DNA of 64,000 nucleotides, taken from contig CAVRDJ010000002.1 of the NCBI GenBank assembly GCA_963719875.1, positions 1,798,001 to 1,862,000 on the forward strand, read 5' to 3'. The notes under the pieces were generated by a model. That model ran no database searches. It saw nothing but the letters and a program-made list of their open reading frames with translations, and had not been told where the DNA came from. Source of the stretch: Palsa-360 sp963719875. GTDB taxonomy: Bacteria; Acidobacteriota; Terriglobia; Acidiferrales; UBA7541. Made by a program: the position numbers and the translations under genes. Shown here piece by piece: positions 26,388-34,575 of the stretch (position 1 is its first letter; each line of letters opens with the position of its first letter).

Positions 26388-26461
26388 TAAATTGGCTTAT
26401 CGGAAGGTGGCAAGTTCCATTCGAGTGCAAAAAGCCACATTCCGATAACGGGACTTCACAG
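26388..26461. repeat. REP pair cut by IS110-family copy 2
   Basis: ACCTGATAAATTGGCTTATC, spacer with GTGCAAAAA, then GCCACATTCCGATAACGGGA and CTTCACAG up to the IS end. The missing AGGACTTGG resumes at 27940 on the other side. Confidence 0.65.
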
Positions 26462-26547
26462 ATGGGATGAGAAGGCCGGTCTCCGGCGGGATGCGATACG
26501 CTCCCAATGGTCGACGCGCTCGAAGCGCAACCGAAAGGAGACCGGCT

Positions 26548-27648
26548 GTGAAAAAGACTATCACTGTGCAGGCATTCAAGAACGAAATTTTCAAGGAGCA
26601 AAAGCTGACCATCGGTTTGGATCTGGGCGATCGCTGGTCGTTCTACTGTGTTTTGGATGAAGCAGGCCAAGTCATTTTGGAACAAAAACTGCCAACGACG
26701 CCGGAGGCGATGAAGCAGACCTTTGGAAAGATACCGCGAAGTCTCATGGCACTGGAGACAGGAACCCATTCCCCCTGGGTAAGCCGACTGCTCACTGAGT
26801 TGGGACACGAAGTGATCGTGGCGCATGCACAAAAGGTGCAGCTGATCACCAAGAGCAATCGAAAAGATGATCGGCACGATGCTCGGACGCTGGCACGACT
26901 GGCGCGAGTCGATCCCGAGCTGTTGGGGCCGGTGCGGCATCGCAGTGTGCAAGCGCAACTCCACCTGACGGTGATTCGAGCGCGAGCTGAACTAGTGAGT
27001 GCTCGAACAGCCTTGGTGAACGCCGCACGGGGGCTCGTGAAGTCTTATGGCCAACGACTGCCCAAGTGTGGCACGTATCAGGTGAACCGGGAGCTGGCCG
27101 CTGCATTGAGCACAGAATTGCGGGATGTTCTGGAGCCGCTGCTCAAAGAAATTGAATCGCTGAACGAGCGCGTCAAGGAATACGACGAACGGATGGAGAA
27201 AATCGCCAAGGAAGTTTACCCGGAAGTGTCCTTGCTCAAGCAGGTGAAGGGCGTGGGAACACAGATCGCTCTGACGTATGTCCTGACGATCGAAGACCCG
27301 TATCGGTTTCCGAAGAGTCGCCAGGTAGGGTGTTTTCTCGGGTTACGACCTGGCCGCAGGAACTCTGGGGAGAGCGAACCCCAGAAGGGCATCAGCAAAG
27401 AAGGAGACCGGTATCTGCGCACGATGATGGTGCAGGGAGCGCACTACATTCTGGGACCGTTTGGCCAAGACAGTGATCTGCGGCGATGGGGACGCAAGCT
27501 TGCGGAGCGAGGAGGAAAAAATGCCAAGAAGCGAGCGGTGGTGGCCGTGGCTCGAAAGCTGGCGGTCCTGCTGCATCGGTTGTGGGTAGGGGGAGAGGTG
27601 TACGAACCACTGCGCAATAGTCAGAAAGCGATGCGGGAAGTGACCTAG
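26548..27648 (+). CDS. IS110-family transposase, copy 2, 366 aa
   Basis: Nearly identical to copy 1; seen differences are Met for Ile in PRSLMALETG and Gln for Glu in GPFGQDSDL. DEDD and Transposase_20 motifs are all present. GTG 26548 follows AAAGGAG at 7 nt. Intact in length, so both copies may be active. Confidence 0.93.
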   Translation: MKKTITVQAFKNEIFKEQKLTIGLDLGDRWSFYCVLDEAGQVILEQKLPTTPEAMKQTFGKIPRSLMALETGTHSPWVSRLLTELGHEVIVAHAQKVQLITKSNRKDDRHDARTLARLARVDPELLGPVRHRSVQAQLHLTVIRARAELVSARTALVNAARGLVKSYGQRLPKCGTYQVNRELAAALSTELRDVLEPLLKEIESLNERVKEYDERMEKIAKEVYPEVSLLKQVKGVGTQIALTYVLTIEDPYRFPKSRQVGCFLGLRPGRRNSGESEPQKGISKEGDRYLRTMMVQGAHYILGPFGQDSDLRRWGRKLAERGGKNAKKRAVVAVARKLAVLLHRLWVGGEVYEPLRNSQKAMREVT

Positions 27649-27651
27649 AGA

Positions 27652-27925
27652 GTGGCGATCCCGACAGCCGAGCTCAACCGCCGAGTCCAGGTGACTGCGA
27701 CTAAGTCCTGGGGCCCAACTCTCACCTAATCGGTGGGAACCGAGGTCGATTATCAGGTAGCAGCACCACTGAAACGAGAACACCCAACTTGCACCGAGCG
27801 AATATCGCTCACCAAAGAGTGCGGATGGAAGGATGGCGACAGAGGCGGCTCGGTTCTAAGGAAGACCACTCAAGGAAGACCACTCGACGACCAAAGGCAA
27901 CTACAAAACCGACTTGACACTAACC
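27652..27925 (+). ncRNA. Candidate guide RNA region of IS110-family copy 2
   Basis: Hairpins at 27720-27738 (TCTCACC, loop TAATC, GGTGGGA) and 27796-27810 (GAGCGA, ATA, TCGCTC) correspond to those in copy 1. Relative to copy 1 there are seven changes in about 34 nt around the first hairpin, yet pairing is kept, and the second hairpin differs in its loop. The coding part is almost unchanged between copies. Confidence 0.45.
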
Positions 27926-28089
27926 GGCCTTCTCATGGAAGGACTTGGAACGGGGTACAAGTCAGAGAGTGCACTAAAATCCAGTCAAACGAATATCCGT
28001 ACGCACACCGTCAGATTTGGAAAGCGCATTCACTTTGGCAATGGCCAGACGACATCGACTAAGTATTCGTTCGATTCGGACTGTGCTCT

Positions 28090-29025
28090 TCAACGCACCG
28101 TAGACTCCTGCAATGCGTCGATTTCGATTCGATCGCGCCCCAAATGCTTGGCCCTGTACAGCGCGGCATCCGCGAGGCCGACGAGGCCGCTAAATTCGGG
28201 GGCTTTGTTGCCTGAAAAACCGGCGGCACCGAAGCTCGCCGTAACCTTGAAGTCATTTCCGCCGAAATGAAATGTCTCTTCCACGATTTGCTTGCGAATT
28301 TTCCCGGTAACGATTCTAATGCCCTCTTCGTCTGCAAACGTAATCACTTGAAGGAATTCCTCACCTCCAATACGTCCAGACATATCCGAGGCACGCGTAT
28401 TGACTTTGAGGATTTCGCCAAACTTCTTGAGGACGGTGTCCCCCGCCTCGTGCCCGTACGTATCATTCACGATCTTAAAATGATCGAGATCCATCAGGAC
28501 GACCCAAAAGGCAAATCCGTGGCGTACGGCCGCTTCAAGTTGACGATCACTCCACGCGACAACCGCACGACGGTTCGGTAGGCCAGTGAGGGCGTCCGTC
28601 AAGGCCAATTCTTCGAGAAGGCGATTCTTCGCTTCAATTTGGCGTTGTAGATCAACGAGCCTGATACCGACCCGGATACGCGCAAGCAACTCATCCTGAT
28701 CGAAGGGTTTAGTAAGATAGTCATCCGCACCCGCGGAAAGTCCCTTCACGATGTCCTTCTTCTCGGAGTTGCTAGTCAAGATGATGATGTATGTGTAGTC
28801 AGATTTCATCGCACGAATTTTCTGGCACAACTCAATGCCCGACAGATCCGGCATCACCCAATCAGTGATAACCAAAGCGGGGCGCTGTTTCTCGAAGATT
28901 TCGATCGCTTCTTGGCCGCTTTTCGCGACCAAAACCGAGCAAGAATCGAGGGCGAATAATTGTTGCTCAAGGAGCTTGCGATACACCCGAGAGTCATCAA
29001 CAATCAAAACCTTAAATCCGTCCAT
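28090..29025 (-). CDS. Response regulator with diguanylate cyclase (REC-GGDEF), 311 aa
   Basis: Receiver at about 5-120: DD in LIVDDSR, phospho-Asp in LVITDWVMPDLSG, Thr in IILTSNSEK, Lys in YLTKPFDQDE. A linking helix leads to a GGDEF domain: LTDALTGLPNRRA, LMDLDHFKIVNDTYGHEAGD, active site GRIGGEEFLQV. RASD, five residues before GGEEF, is an intact product-inhibition I-site. It should make cyclic di-GMP when phosphorylated (PleD/WspR type). ATG 29025 follows AAGGA. No kinase gene is nearby. Confidence 0.95.
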   Translation of the reverse strand: MDGFKVLIVDDSRVYRKLLEQQLFALDSCSVLVAKSGQEAIEIFEKQRPALVITDWVMPDLSGIELCQKIRAMKSDYTYIIILTSNSEKKDIVKGLSAGADDYLTKPFDQDELLARIRVGIRLVDLQRQIEAKNRLLEELALTDALTGLPNRRAVVAWSDRQLEAAVRHGFAFWVVLMDLDHFKIVNDTYGHEAGDTVLKKFGEILKVNTRASDMSGRIGGEEFLQVITFADEEGIRIVTGKIRKQIVEETFHFGGNDFKVTASFGAAGFSGNKAPEFSGLVGLADAALYRAKHLGRDRIEIDALQESTVR

Positions 29026-29335
29026 CACGGTCCTTGGGACGCAACGTCACGTCGGAGCCCTTCACGGAGGTCAGTCAGATAGTACTACATGGCGTTCATT
29101 ACCCACTGCAAGTAGGTGCGTATATGATTAACGCACTATTTAGGCGTGGCGCGGAAAGAGGGATTCGAGTCCAGACGAGAAACTTGGCTACAATTGGCTA
29201 ACGCCGAAACATCTTGACCTGAAGTATAAAGGGTGTCGGACGCTCGACTTCCAAGCCGTCAAGTGCGCCGGCATCGACATCTACTTGCGATGCCTTTCAA
29301 GTAAGACGGATACATAGCAAAATGAATGTGTAGCA

Positions 29336-29372
29336 CAGCCAAGTCCTGAGAAACGGGATTCTCGGAAACTGG
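29336..29372. repeat. REP-like repeat arm
   Basis: CCAAGTCCTGAGAAACGGGA then TTCTCGGAAACTGGG, followed by a partial second arm (CAGGACTTGAGAACTGG). Confidence 0.6.
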
Positions 29373-29430
29373 GATTGGCCACCAGGACTTGAGAACTGGC
29401 ACTCATCTAGCGTTACAATACTGAAAAATA

Positions 29431-29847
29431 ATGAGCCATGAACCTCGCCGAGGCGTCCTCTCGTTCCTAGAAAGGTACAGGCTTGTCGCTATTCTTTTGT
29501 TAGTTGTGCTAACGGTGTTTATGGCTTGGCCAACCACTACGGTTCAATGCCCAATGTGGGACGTTTGGGTAGTTGACCAATCCGGTCTACCTCTTCAAGG
29601 CATGACTGTCCGTCTCACATATCAAAACTACTCTGTCGAGTCAGGTTCGCATTCCGAGGATTTGCAAACTGACGCAAGCGGTCATGTGCTCTTCCGTCGG
29701 AAGATTCTGAAGGTTCCTCGGATTCAGCGAGCGATTGTAACGATGGAATCAGCCGTGGGAGGGTTCACGCTAGTTTCGGCCCACATGCTTGGATTTGGGC
29801 ATTTGGCAAGGGTTTGGATGGAGACGCCGTCAGCGACGGTCACATAA
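29431..29847 (+). CDS. Membrane-anchored protein with Ig-like domain, 138 aa
   Basis: One N-terminal anchor (LVAILLLVVLTVFMAW), then a beta-sandwich resembling the carboxypeptidase regulatory/DUF4198-like fold (VWVVDQSGLPLQGMTVRLTY, LQTDASGHVLFRRK). No ribosome site is obvious. Function unknown. Confidence 0.55.
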   Translation: MSHEPRRGVLSFLERYRLVAILLLVVLTVFMAWPTTTVQCPMWDVWVVDQSGLPLQGMTVRLTYQNYSVESGSHSEDLQTDASGHVLFRRKILKVPRIQRAIVTMESAVGGFTLVSAHMLGFGHLARVWMETPSATVT

Positions 29848-29914
29848 CCGACTGGACTGGAGCGCCTCTCCGAATGGAATCGAAAATCGTGGCGAAACCG
29901 CGCAGGGTTCCCAT

Positions 29915-29953
29915 TCCCAAGTCCTGAGAAACGGGATTATCGGTAACTGGCTT
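29915..29953. repeat. REP-like repeat arm (last before the PolB module)
   Basis: CCCAAGTCCTGAGAAACGGG then ATTATCGGTAACTGGC. No further copies are seen until the chromosomal one at 61819, which sets off the 30-43 kb segment. Confidence 0.6.
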
Positions 29954-30047
29954 TGGGGGCGTTTTAGCACACAAGAAAAAGGAAGCGGCATTGGCATTGT
30001 CGCGGCTGCTTTCATACACTTCCAAGGGCCAAGAAGGACGCTATACG

Positions 30048-33020
30048 TCATTGCTCGTCCTTATTCTCGAATTTATAATCGTGAATTGCTTTGAGCACGT
30101 GTTCGTACGTATTGCGTTTCACAGCTTCGCCATGAATTAGTTTTTCTATCGTGTGCTGACTCATTTTCGTCAAGGCCATTGTCTTGCGAATGCCAATTAT
30201 GCGGATTTTATCTGCTATCGCTGGGTCGGCAGCTATCATTTTTGCCTTCCCGTACTCGGTGGTTTTGAACTCCAAGACGCTGATATCATCGCCTTCTTCC
30301 CATTTGCGATCTGTTTCCTTGCCCACATAGCGAAATTCACCGGCAATGACATGGGCACGCTGTAGCAGTCCACTGGTGTCTGGCTCGCATGGCCCACCAT
30401 CAGGCGCAAGGCTCTTGGCTTCGGGATGCTCCTGGTATTCGATCAAAAGGCGCGCGAATTGAGAGGGAAAAACCACATTATATGGAGGTTTTGTTTCTTT
30501 GACAGGGTCCACCATTCTGTACTTTTTGCCGGTATGAATGTTCACGCATTTCATGCCAAACCAGCGTTCTTGCTTGGACGAAAAGGGTGTAACCAGCAAA
30601 ACCTTTTCGTCCTTGCGCCTGTAGAACGCATAGCCAAACAATGGATCAACCATCGGCAAGAAAAGAAAGTTGTATGGACGAGCGATTTCCCATTCTCCGA
30701 GCATTTCTAAAACATTATACGTAGTAATGCTGAGCCGCATCATTTGGGGGAAGTCGAGCCAAGATGGAACCTTACGTTTGAGCTTGAGAGCGCCGCGAAT
30801 GAGGTAGTCCCACATTTCGTAAATCCAAAGCGGCACGTCCTCTTCCCAATTGTTCGGAGAATCTTTAGGCGGATACAGAAATCCAATGCCGTGGGCTTTC
30901 GGATCAACGATCTTAATTTTCTTTGCGCCGATCTTTTCGTACAGTGCATAACGTTTCGCCGCAATGCTGTACCCGTAAAGCTGCCGTAACGCATTCTGTG
31001 GCTCAGAGTCTACATAGTTGACATCCAAAAGATTCAAGATTGATCCCTTCACGATTTCGCGGTTATAAGGATTCAAGGAAGTGAACTGGTTTGCGACAGC
31101 ATGCGCTTGAGCCCACGATAGAATTCTGACGCCTTTACTACCTGGAATGCGAAGCTGCCCTCCATTTTTCGAAGCGATGATTGCCAGTGAATCTGTATCG
31201 CAGAACAGATAAGCACCCTTCTTCTCCCTAACGCGCTCTTCGGTCATTGCAAGAAGCAGGCGACCAGCAGATGTAATGAGTGAAGCTAAAGGCGGGAAGA
31301 ACCATGGGCCTGGATTCTCGATTACGTCTGAATCGTCAGGAAGCTTTGTTTCGCCAGAAAACACAGTTATCGGCAGAGATTTAGTCTGGATTTCGGGATT
31401 CAGTTCAACGAAAAATCCATAGATTGAATTCGCAAGAATCTTAAGCCAATAATAAAGCGCTTCGTCCGCTTTATTCAGTTTCCGTTGCTCGATTATTTTG
31501 CGGAACAAATCATCCTTGTACGGATCAACCTTCACCATGCCACGAAGGTTTACACTCTCCATTCCAGTCTGCTTGCCTCGCGGCACCATGCGGATAGCCT
31601 GTACGATGTGCGGCACTTTGCCTGTTCGGATTATCGATGCAATCAGATCGGGGCCCGCAAACCACAATGGCGTATCGGACGTGAGGTAGTTGTTGCCGAT
31701 ATTCTGGGTGAGCTCGTTGTACACAGTACGGACAGGCAGAATGTCGTGGTCAGGCTTTACTAACGCAAAGAATTTAGTCCGCTTCCAGATGGCTCGTTTG
31801 AAGCATCGTTGGAGGTTGATGCGCTTTAGGAACCGGCGGACATTCTTTGTGTCACTTATGAACTTCACGCTTCGTGCTGTCAGCACATCGAAGAGACCGA
31901 GGAGGGCACAACAGCTTGGATATTGACTCGTGAAATCCACTGGCACGACGGGTACTACCGCGCATCGCACACGGGTCTCGGAACGACCTCCATAATAGCT
32001 TTGCATCGCTATACCGAGTGCCTTGTCAGGAACGTTGAACTTTATTGCTGGTCTCGTGATGCCCATCGTGTCCAAATAAGACTTGGCCACAGATGCAGGA
32101 GAATAGGCGTTGTAAGGTTTTAAGTCGATTGGGTGTTTGTCGAATTCCCACTTTAGCGCGTTGAGCACGTCCACGGTGCAGCGAACGTCTTGCCGGGCGT
32201 ATTCAATTTCTTTAGGCGTAATTTTTCCGGTTGGCTCATGGTCAATCTTCTGATGTTCGGTTTTGAGGTCCTCGCAAGCCCTCTTGAGCGAAAACGATTT
32301 ATTGAAGAGCGCCCATCCGAGTGTGCGCAGATCGAGGAATGGAACATTGCCATTGTTTTCCCATTCTTCCGGCTTCCACGGCTTTGCGAGTTTAATGAAT
32401 GCTTTTTTGCTATCTATCGGCGTGATAAGGACCCGAGGACGGTTGCGGTTTTCGGTTCCGTCGGCATACTCGGACAATATCAACGACCATTCATCTTTTT
32501 CACCTCTGGGCCATTTCAAGGCCAAGCGCGCCAGATCAAAAGGCAGATTGAAGCCACAGACTAAAGCGGGCTTGTATTTGATCGTTGGCCAGAACACTCT
32601 TCTCATGAACTCGGTGCGGGAATACAGGGGGAATCGCGGCGGAAAAGACGCGACATCGGAAACGGAAGTACGCACATAGGCTTGAAGTATCTGTCGCTCT
32701 TTCGCAGGCAAATTGTCGGCGTAGAAGATACCCTCTTCCGTGACCTTGTAAACTCCAGATACTTGCTCGCAGCAGCGATAGACACCAAACGTCAGAGCCT
32801 GATCCACCATGATCCGTGATTCGGTGTCGAATACGAGCGCATGCTTCGGCCACTTGCGACGAAAATCATGCTTCGGTTTGCGTATCTTCTTTTGATTTGC
32901 AGAGACTATGTAGGCGCGAAGAAAAATGTCATGAGGTGACCCTTTCCTGCGATCATTCTGGAAAGTTGAATGAACATCGCGTTTCTTTAAACTTTTCATA
33001 TCAGTTCTGAGATGAGCCAA
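30048..33020 (-). CDS. Family B DNA polymerase (DNA_pol_B_2 / casposon type), 990 aa
   Basis: Proofreading exonuclease: Exo I DTE (about 65-67), Exo II GFNLPFD (157-162), Exo III YARQD (274-278). YYGG linker motif at about 342-345. Polymerase: motif A VDFTSQYPS (361-369), motif B KILANSIYG (527-535), motif C FCDTDS (606-611). All key residues are present. The C-terminal 60 residues look like a small HTH (MSQHTIEKLIHGEAVKRNTY). The start is TTG 33020 or ATG 32999, neither with a clear site; the gene lies 8 bp behind the HNH gene. Family knowledge: PolB of this class replicates self-synthesizing elements such as casposons and some viruses or plasmids. A diverged 3' piece of a second polB lies at 18245-21127. 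Confidence 0.92.
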   Translation of the reverse strand: MAHLRTDMKSLKKRDVHSTFQNDRRKGSPHDIFLRAYIVSANQKKIRKPKHDFRRKWPKHALVFDTESRIMVDQALTFGVYRCCEQVSGVYKVTEEGIFYADNLPAKERQILQAYVRTSVSDVASFPPRFPLYSRTEFMRRVFWPTIKYKPALVCGFNLPFDLARLALKWPRGEKDEWSLILSEYADGTENRNRPRVLITPIDSKKAFIKLAKPWKPEEWENNGNVPFLDLRTLGWALFNKSFSLKRACEDLKTEHQKIDHEPTGKITPKEIEYARQDVRCTVDVLNALKWEFDKHPIDLKPYNAYSPASVAKSYLDTMGITRPAIKFNVPDKALGIAMQSYYGGRSETRVRCAVVPVVPVDFTSQYPSCCALLGLFDVLTARSVKFISDTKNVRRFLKRINLQRCFKRAIWKRTKFFALVKPDHDILPVRTVYNELTQNIGNNYLTSDTPLWFAGPDLIASIIRTGKVPHIVQAIRMVPRGKQTGMESVNLRGMVKVDPYKDDLFRKIIEQRKLNKADEALYYWLKILANSIYGFFVELNPEIQTKSLPITVFSGETKLPDDSDVIENPGPWFFPPLASLITSAGRLLLAMTEERVREKKGAYLFCDTDSLAIIASKNGGQLRIPGSKGVRILSWAQAHAVANQFTSLNPYNREIVKGSILNLLDVNYVDSEPQNALRQLYGYSIAAKRYALYEKIGAKKIKIVDPKAHGIGFLYPPKDSPNNWEEDVPLWIYEMWDYLIRGALKLKRKVPSWLDFPQMMRLSITTYNVLEMLGEWEIARPYNFLFLPMVDPLFGYAFYRRKDEKVLLVTPFSSKQERWFGMKCVNIHTGKKYRMVDPVKETKPPYNVVFPSQFARLLIEYQEHPEAKSLAPDGGPCEPDTSGLLQRAHVIAGEFRYVGKETDRKWEEGDDISVLEFKTTEYGKAKMIAADPAIADKIRIIGIRKTMALTKMSQHTIEKLIHGEAVKRNTYEHVLKAIHDYKFENKDEQ

Positions 33021-33027
33021 GGCTGCT

Positions 33028-33327
33028 CTACTGGCGTATAGCCTCGTCTAGAAACCACAGAAAGACATATGCCGCCTGACGCGCACGACTTGCACGTTCG
33101 TTCCTGTCAGACGTGTACCGCATGATATTTATTCCAGCCTGCGCAATTAAAATGCTGACCCGCTGATGATGCGGTTGACATAGGGGGATCGTAAAATAGG
33201 CAGCATGTTTAAATCCACCAAGATGGTGCTCTTGGAGATTGTTTTTTGATCCGCATATAGCGCAGCGTCGGATACGTGAGTTTTTTGTTCGTAGTGGGCG
33301 CGGTTGCGTGTTCCGCGATACGCTCAT
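33028..33327 (-). CDS. HNH-type zinc nuclease-like protein, 99 aa
   Basis: CAICGSKNNLQEHHLGG then FTIPLCQPHHQRV gives the C-x2-C...HH...C-x2-HH pattern of small HNH endonucleases. ATG 33327 overlaps the upstream stop by 4 nt (ATGA). An HNH gene beside polB is a common casposon companion (established for several families). Nuclease activity is not proven. Confidence 0.75.
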   Translation of the reverse strand: MSVSRNTQPRPLRTKNSRIRRCAICGSKNNLQEHHLGGFKHAAYFTIPLCQPHHQRVSILIAQAGINIMRYTSDRNERASRARQAAYVFLWFLDEAIRQ

Positions 33328-33884
33328 TTCCCACCACCTGCGAGGGAGCGGTAAAGGGAATAAGGAAGTGATTCATCCTTAGCTAATCTTTTAAGAATGC
33401 GACGATCTGTAACTAGTTTAATTCCGGCAATTTTCTTTCCACGCCAAGGCGCGAGAGCCTTAAGGTCGTTACGAAGAAATCTGTTGACGGCAGCCTTGTA
33501 CCTTGCGACCTCAGCCGCCTCTTTTGATCCATGAGCCCTTATTTCGACCGGCTCGTGCGGACCTGGAATTTGCAGGTAACGCACAAAGCGGTCACTCTTA
33601 GTGGGACGGATTCGTCCGCCTGGACGATCTTGTAAGAGTGCTGAGCCAACATATTTCTTGATGGTTCGTGTAGTAACACCGTTGTCGCGTGCGGCCTGCG
33701 AGAGCGAAGCGCCGTGCCGCATATCCGCGAGAGCGTGGAGGGAGCGGTCACGTGCGGAAGGGCCGCGCTCGGGGATTTGTGAGACACGAACAACGCGAGC
33801 CTTGTTTTCCGCAGATTTCCGCTGTGATTTAGCTCCGGGCGAGCTTTTGCGACGCGATGCCTGGAGCTTTCGCTTTCCAGGCAT
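33324..33884 (-). CDS. HTH protein of the PolB module, 186 aa
   Basis: Basic N-terminus (MPGKRKLQASRRKSSPGAKS), then an HTH at about 48-80 (LADMRHGASLSQAARDNGVT then TRTIKKYVGSAL), and a C-terminal domain with GSKEAAEVARYKAAVNRFLR and KIAGIKLVTDRRILKRLAKD. From memory, similar proteins accompany stand-alone cas1 or integrase genes in other bacteria, but I cannot verify this here. DNA-binding is likely; the exact role is unknown. Confidence 0.65.
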   Translation of the reverse strand: MPGKRKLQASRRKSSPGAKSQRKSAENKARVVRVSQIPERGPSARDRSLHALADMRHGASLSQAARDNGVTTRTIKKYVGSALLQDRPGGRIRPTKSDRFVRYLQIPGPHEPVEIRAHGSKEAAEVARYKAAVNRFLRNDLKALAPWRGKKIAGIKLVTDRRILKRLAKDESLPYSLYRSLAGGGK

Positions 33885-33887
33885 AGC

Positions 33888-34112
33888 TCACCTCGTGTTG
33901 TTAGTTTCCTCAACTATTTCCGCAAATCGCAGAAGTTCGTGGCGCGGAATGAGGACACGATCCCCCACGCGTTTCACGCGAATTATTCCATTTACGATTA
34001 GGGAATCGACAAACCGAAGCGAGAGACCTGTGAGGGCAACTACCTCACGACGGTTGAAAAACAACTTGGCGGGAATTAGCAGTGCGTTGCTGGATTGCGC
34101 CGGGTCCGACAT
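33888..34112 (-). CDS. Excisionase-type HTH protein, 74 aa
   Basis: FFNRREVVALTGLSLRFVDS then LIVNGIIRVKRVGDRVLIPR is a classic excisionase/helix_turn_helix_17 fold. It is first in the leftward cluster HTH - HTH - HNH - PolB and shares the 460-bp intergenic region with divergent cas1, so it is a good candidate regulator of the module. Confidence 0.75.
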   Translation of the reverse strand: MSDPAQSSNALLIPAKLFFNRREVVALTGLSLRFVDSLIVNGIIRVKRVGDRVLIPRHELLRFAEIVEETNNTR

Positions 34113-34575
34113 TAGACACTCCTATAGCAAGTGTCATCTGCCGGTTTCCGTTTGCTCAGCCTGGGCCCCGTCCCATTTTTGCGTCCTTGCTCCGCCGCCC
34201 TTTTTGCGTCCGACCACGATGCGATGGTCCGGTCTACTTCGGTTCGGCTTAGTGGTCGACCTCTTTACATATTGGTCGCCACCGTGGAGCCCGGTCTACT
34301 TCTGGGCTGTACCCGTCGGGCAGGCGCGGGGCCTGCCGTAGGCATATCTACTAGGAAGAAAAATCACCGTGCTAGTGTGTTAGATGCAGCGACTTACAAT
34401 TCAGATGCACTAGATGCGATCCCTAGCGTACTAACCGCTCCACGCGCGCTTAGGTGGCGTCGAATTCCGTGGCACAGGCTTTTTCTAAGTGGTAGAATAT
34501 AGAAGACTTAAGCGGGCTGCCCGCCTGTTAGAGCAGACGAAGCAGCCCTGACCGCCAAGGGAGGGACTAACTCCG
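34113..34575. promoter_or_regulatory. Divergent control region and structured cas1 leader
   Basis: 460 bp without ORFs, between the leftward PolB cluster and cas1. Two direct TTTTTGCGTCC boxes lie at about 34176-34212 and two CCGGTCTACTTC-like boxes at about 34230 and 34294. Near 34480-34500 AGTGGTAGAATATAG offers a -10-like box. The leader holds GGGCTGC...GCAGCCC (about 34516-34550) and then GGGAGGG before the ATG. It is compatible with a regulated mRNA leader, or with element-end sequences recognised by Cas1. Confidence 0.4.

Larger units (their letters stand above)
26462..27939 (+). mobile_element. IS110-family (IS1111-type) insertion sequence, copy 2, 1478 bp
   Basis: Same organisation as copy 1 in inverted orientation. 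It is 14 bp longer through a tandem duplication in the 3' non-coding region (aaggaagaccactc repeated near 27860-27890). Ends ATGAGAAGGCCGGT and ACCGGCCTTCTCAT are conserved. Inserted between TTCACAG and AGGACTTGG of a REP, the same junction as copy 1 and the orphan end. Confidence 0.88.
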
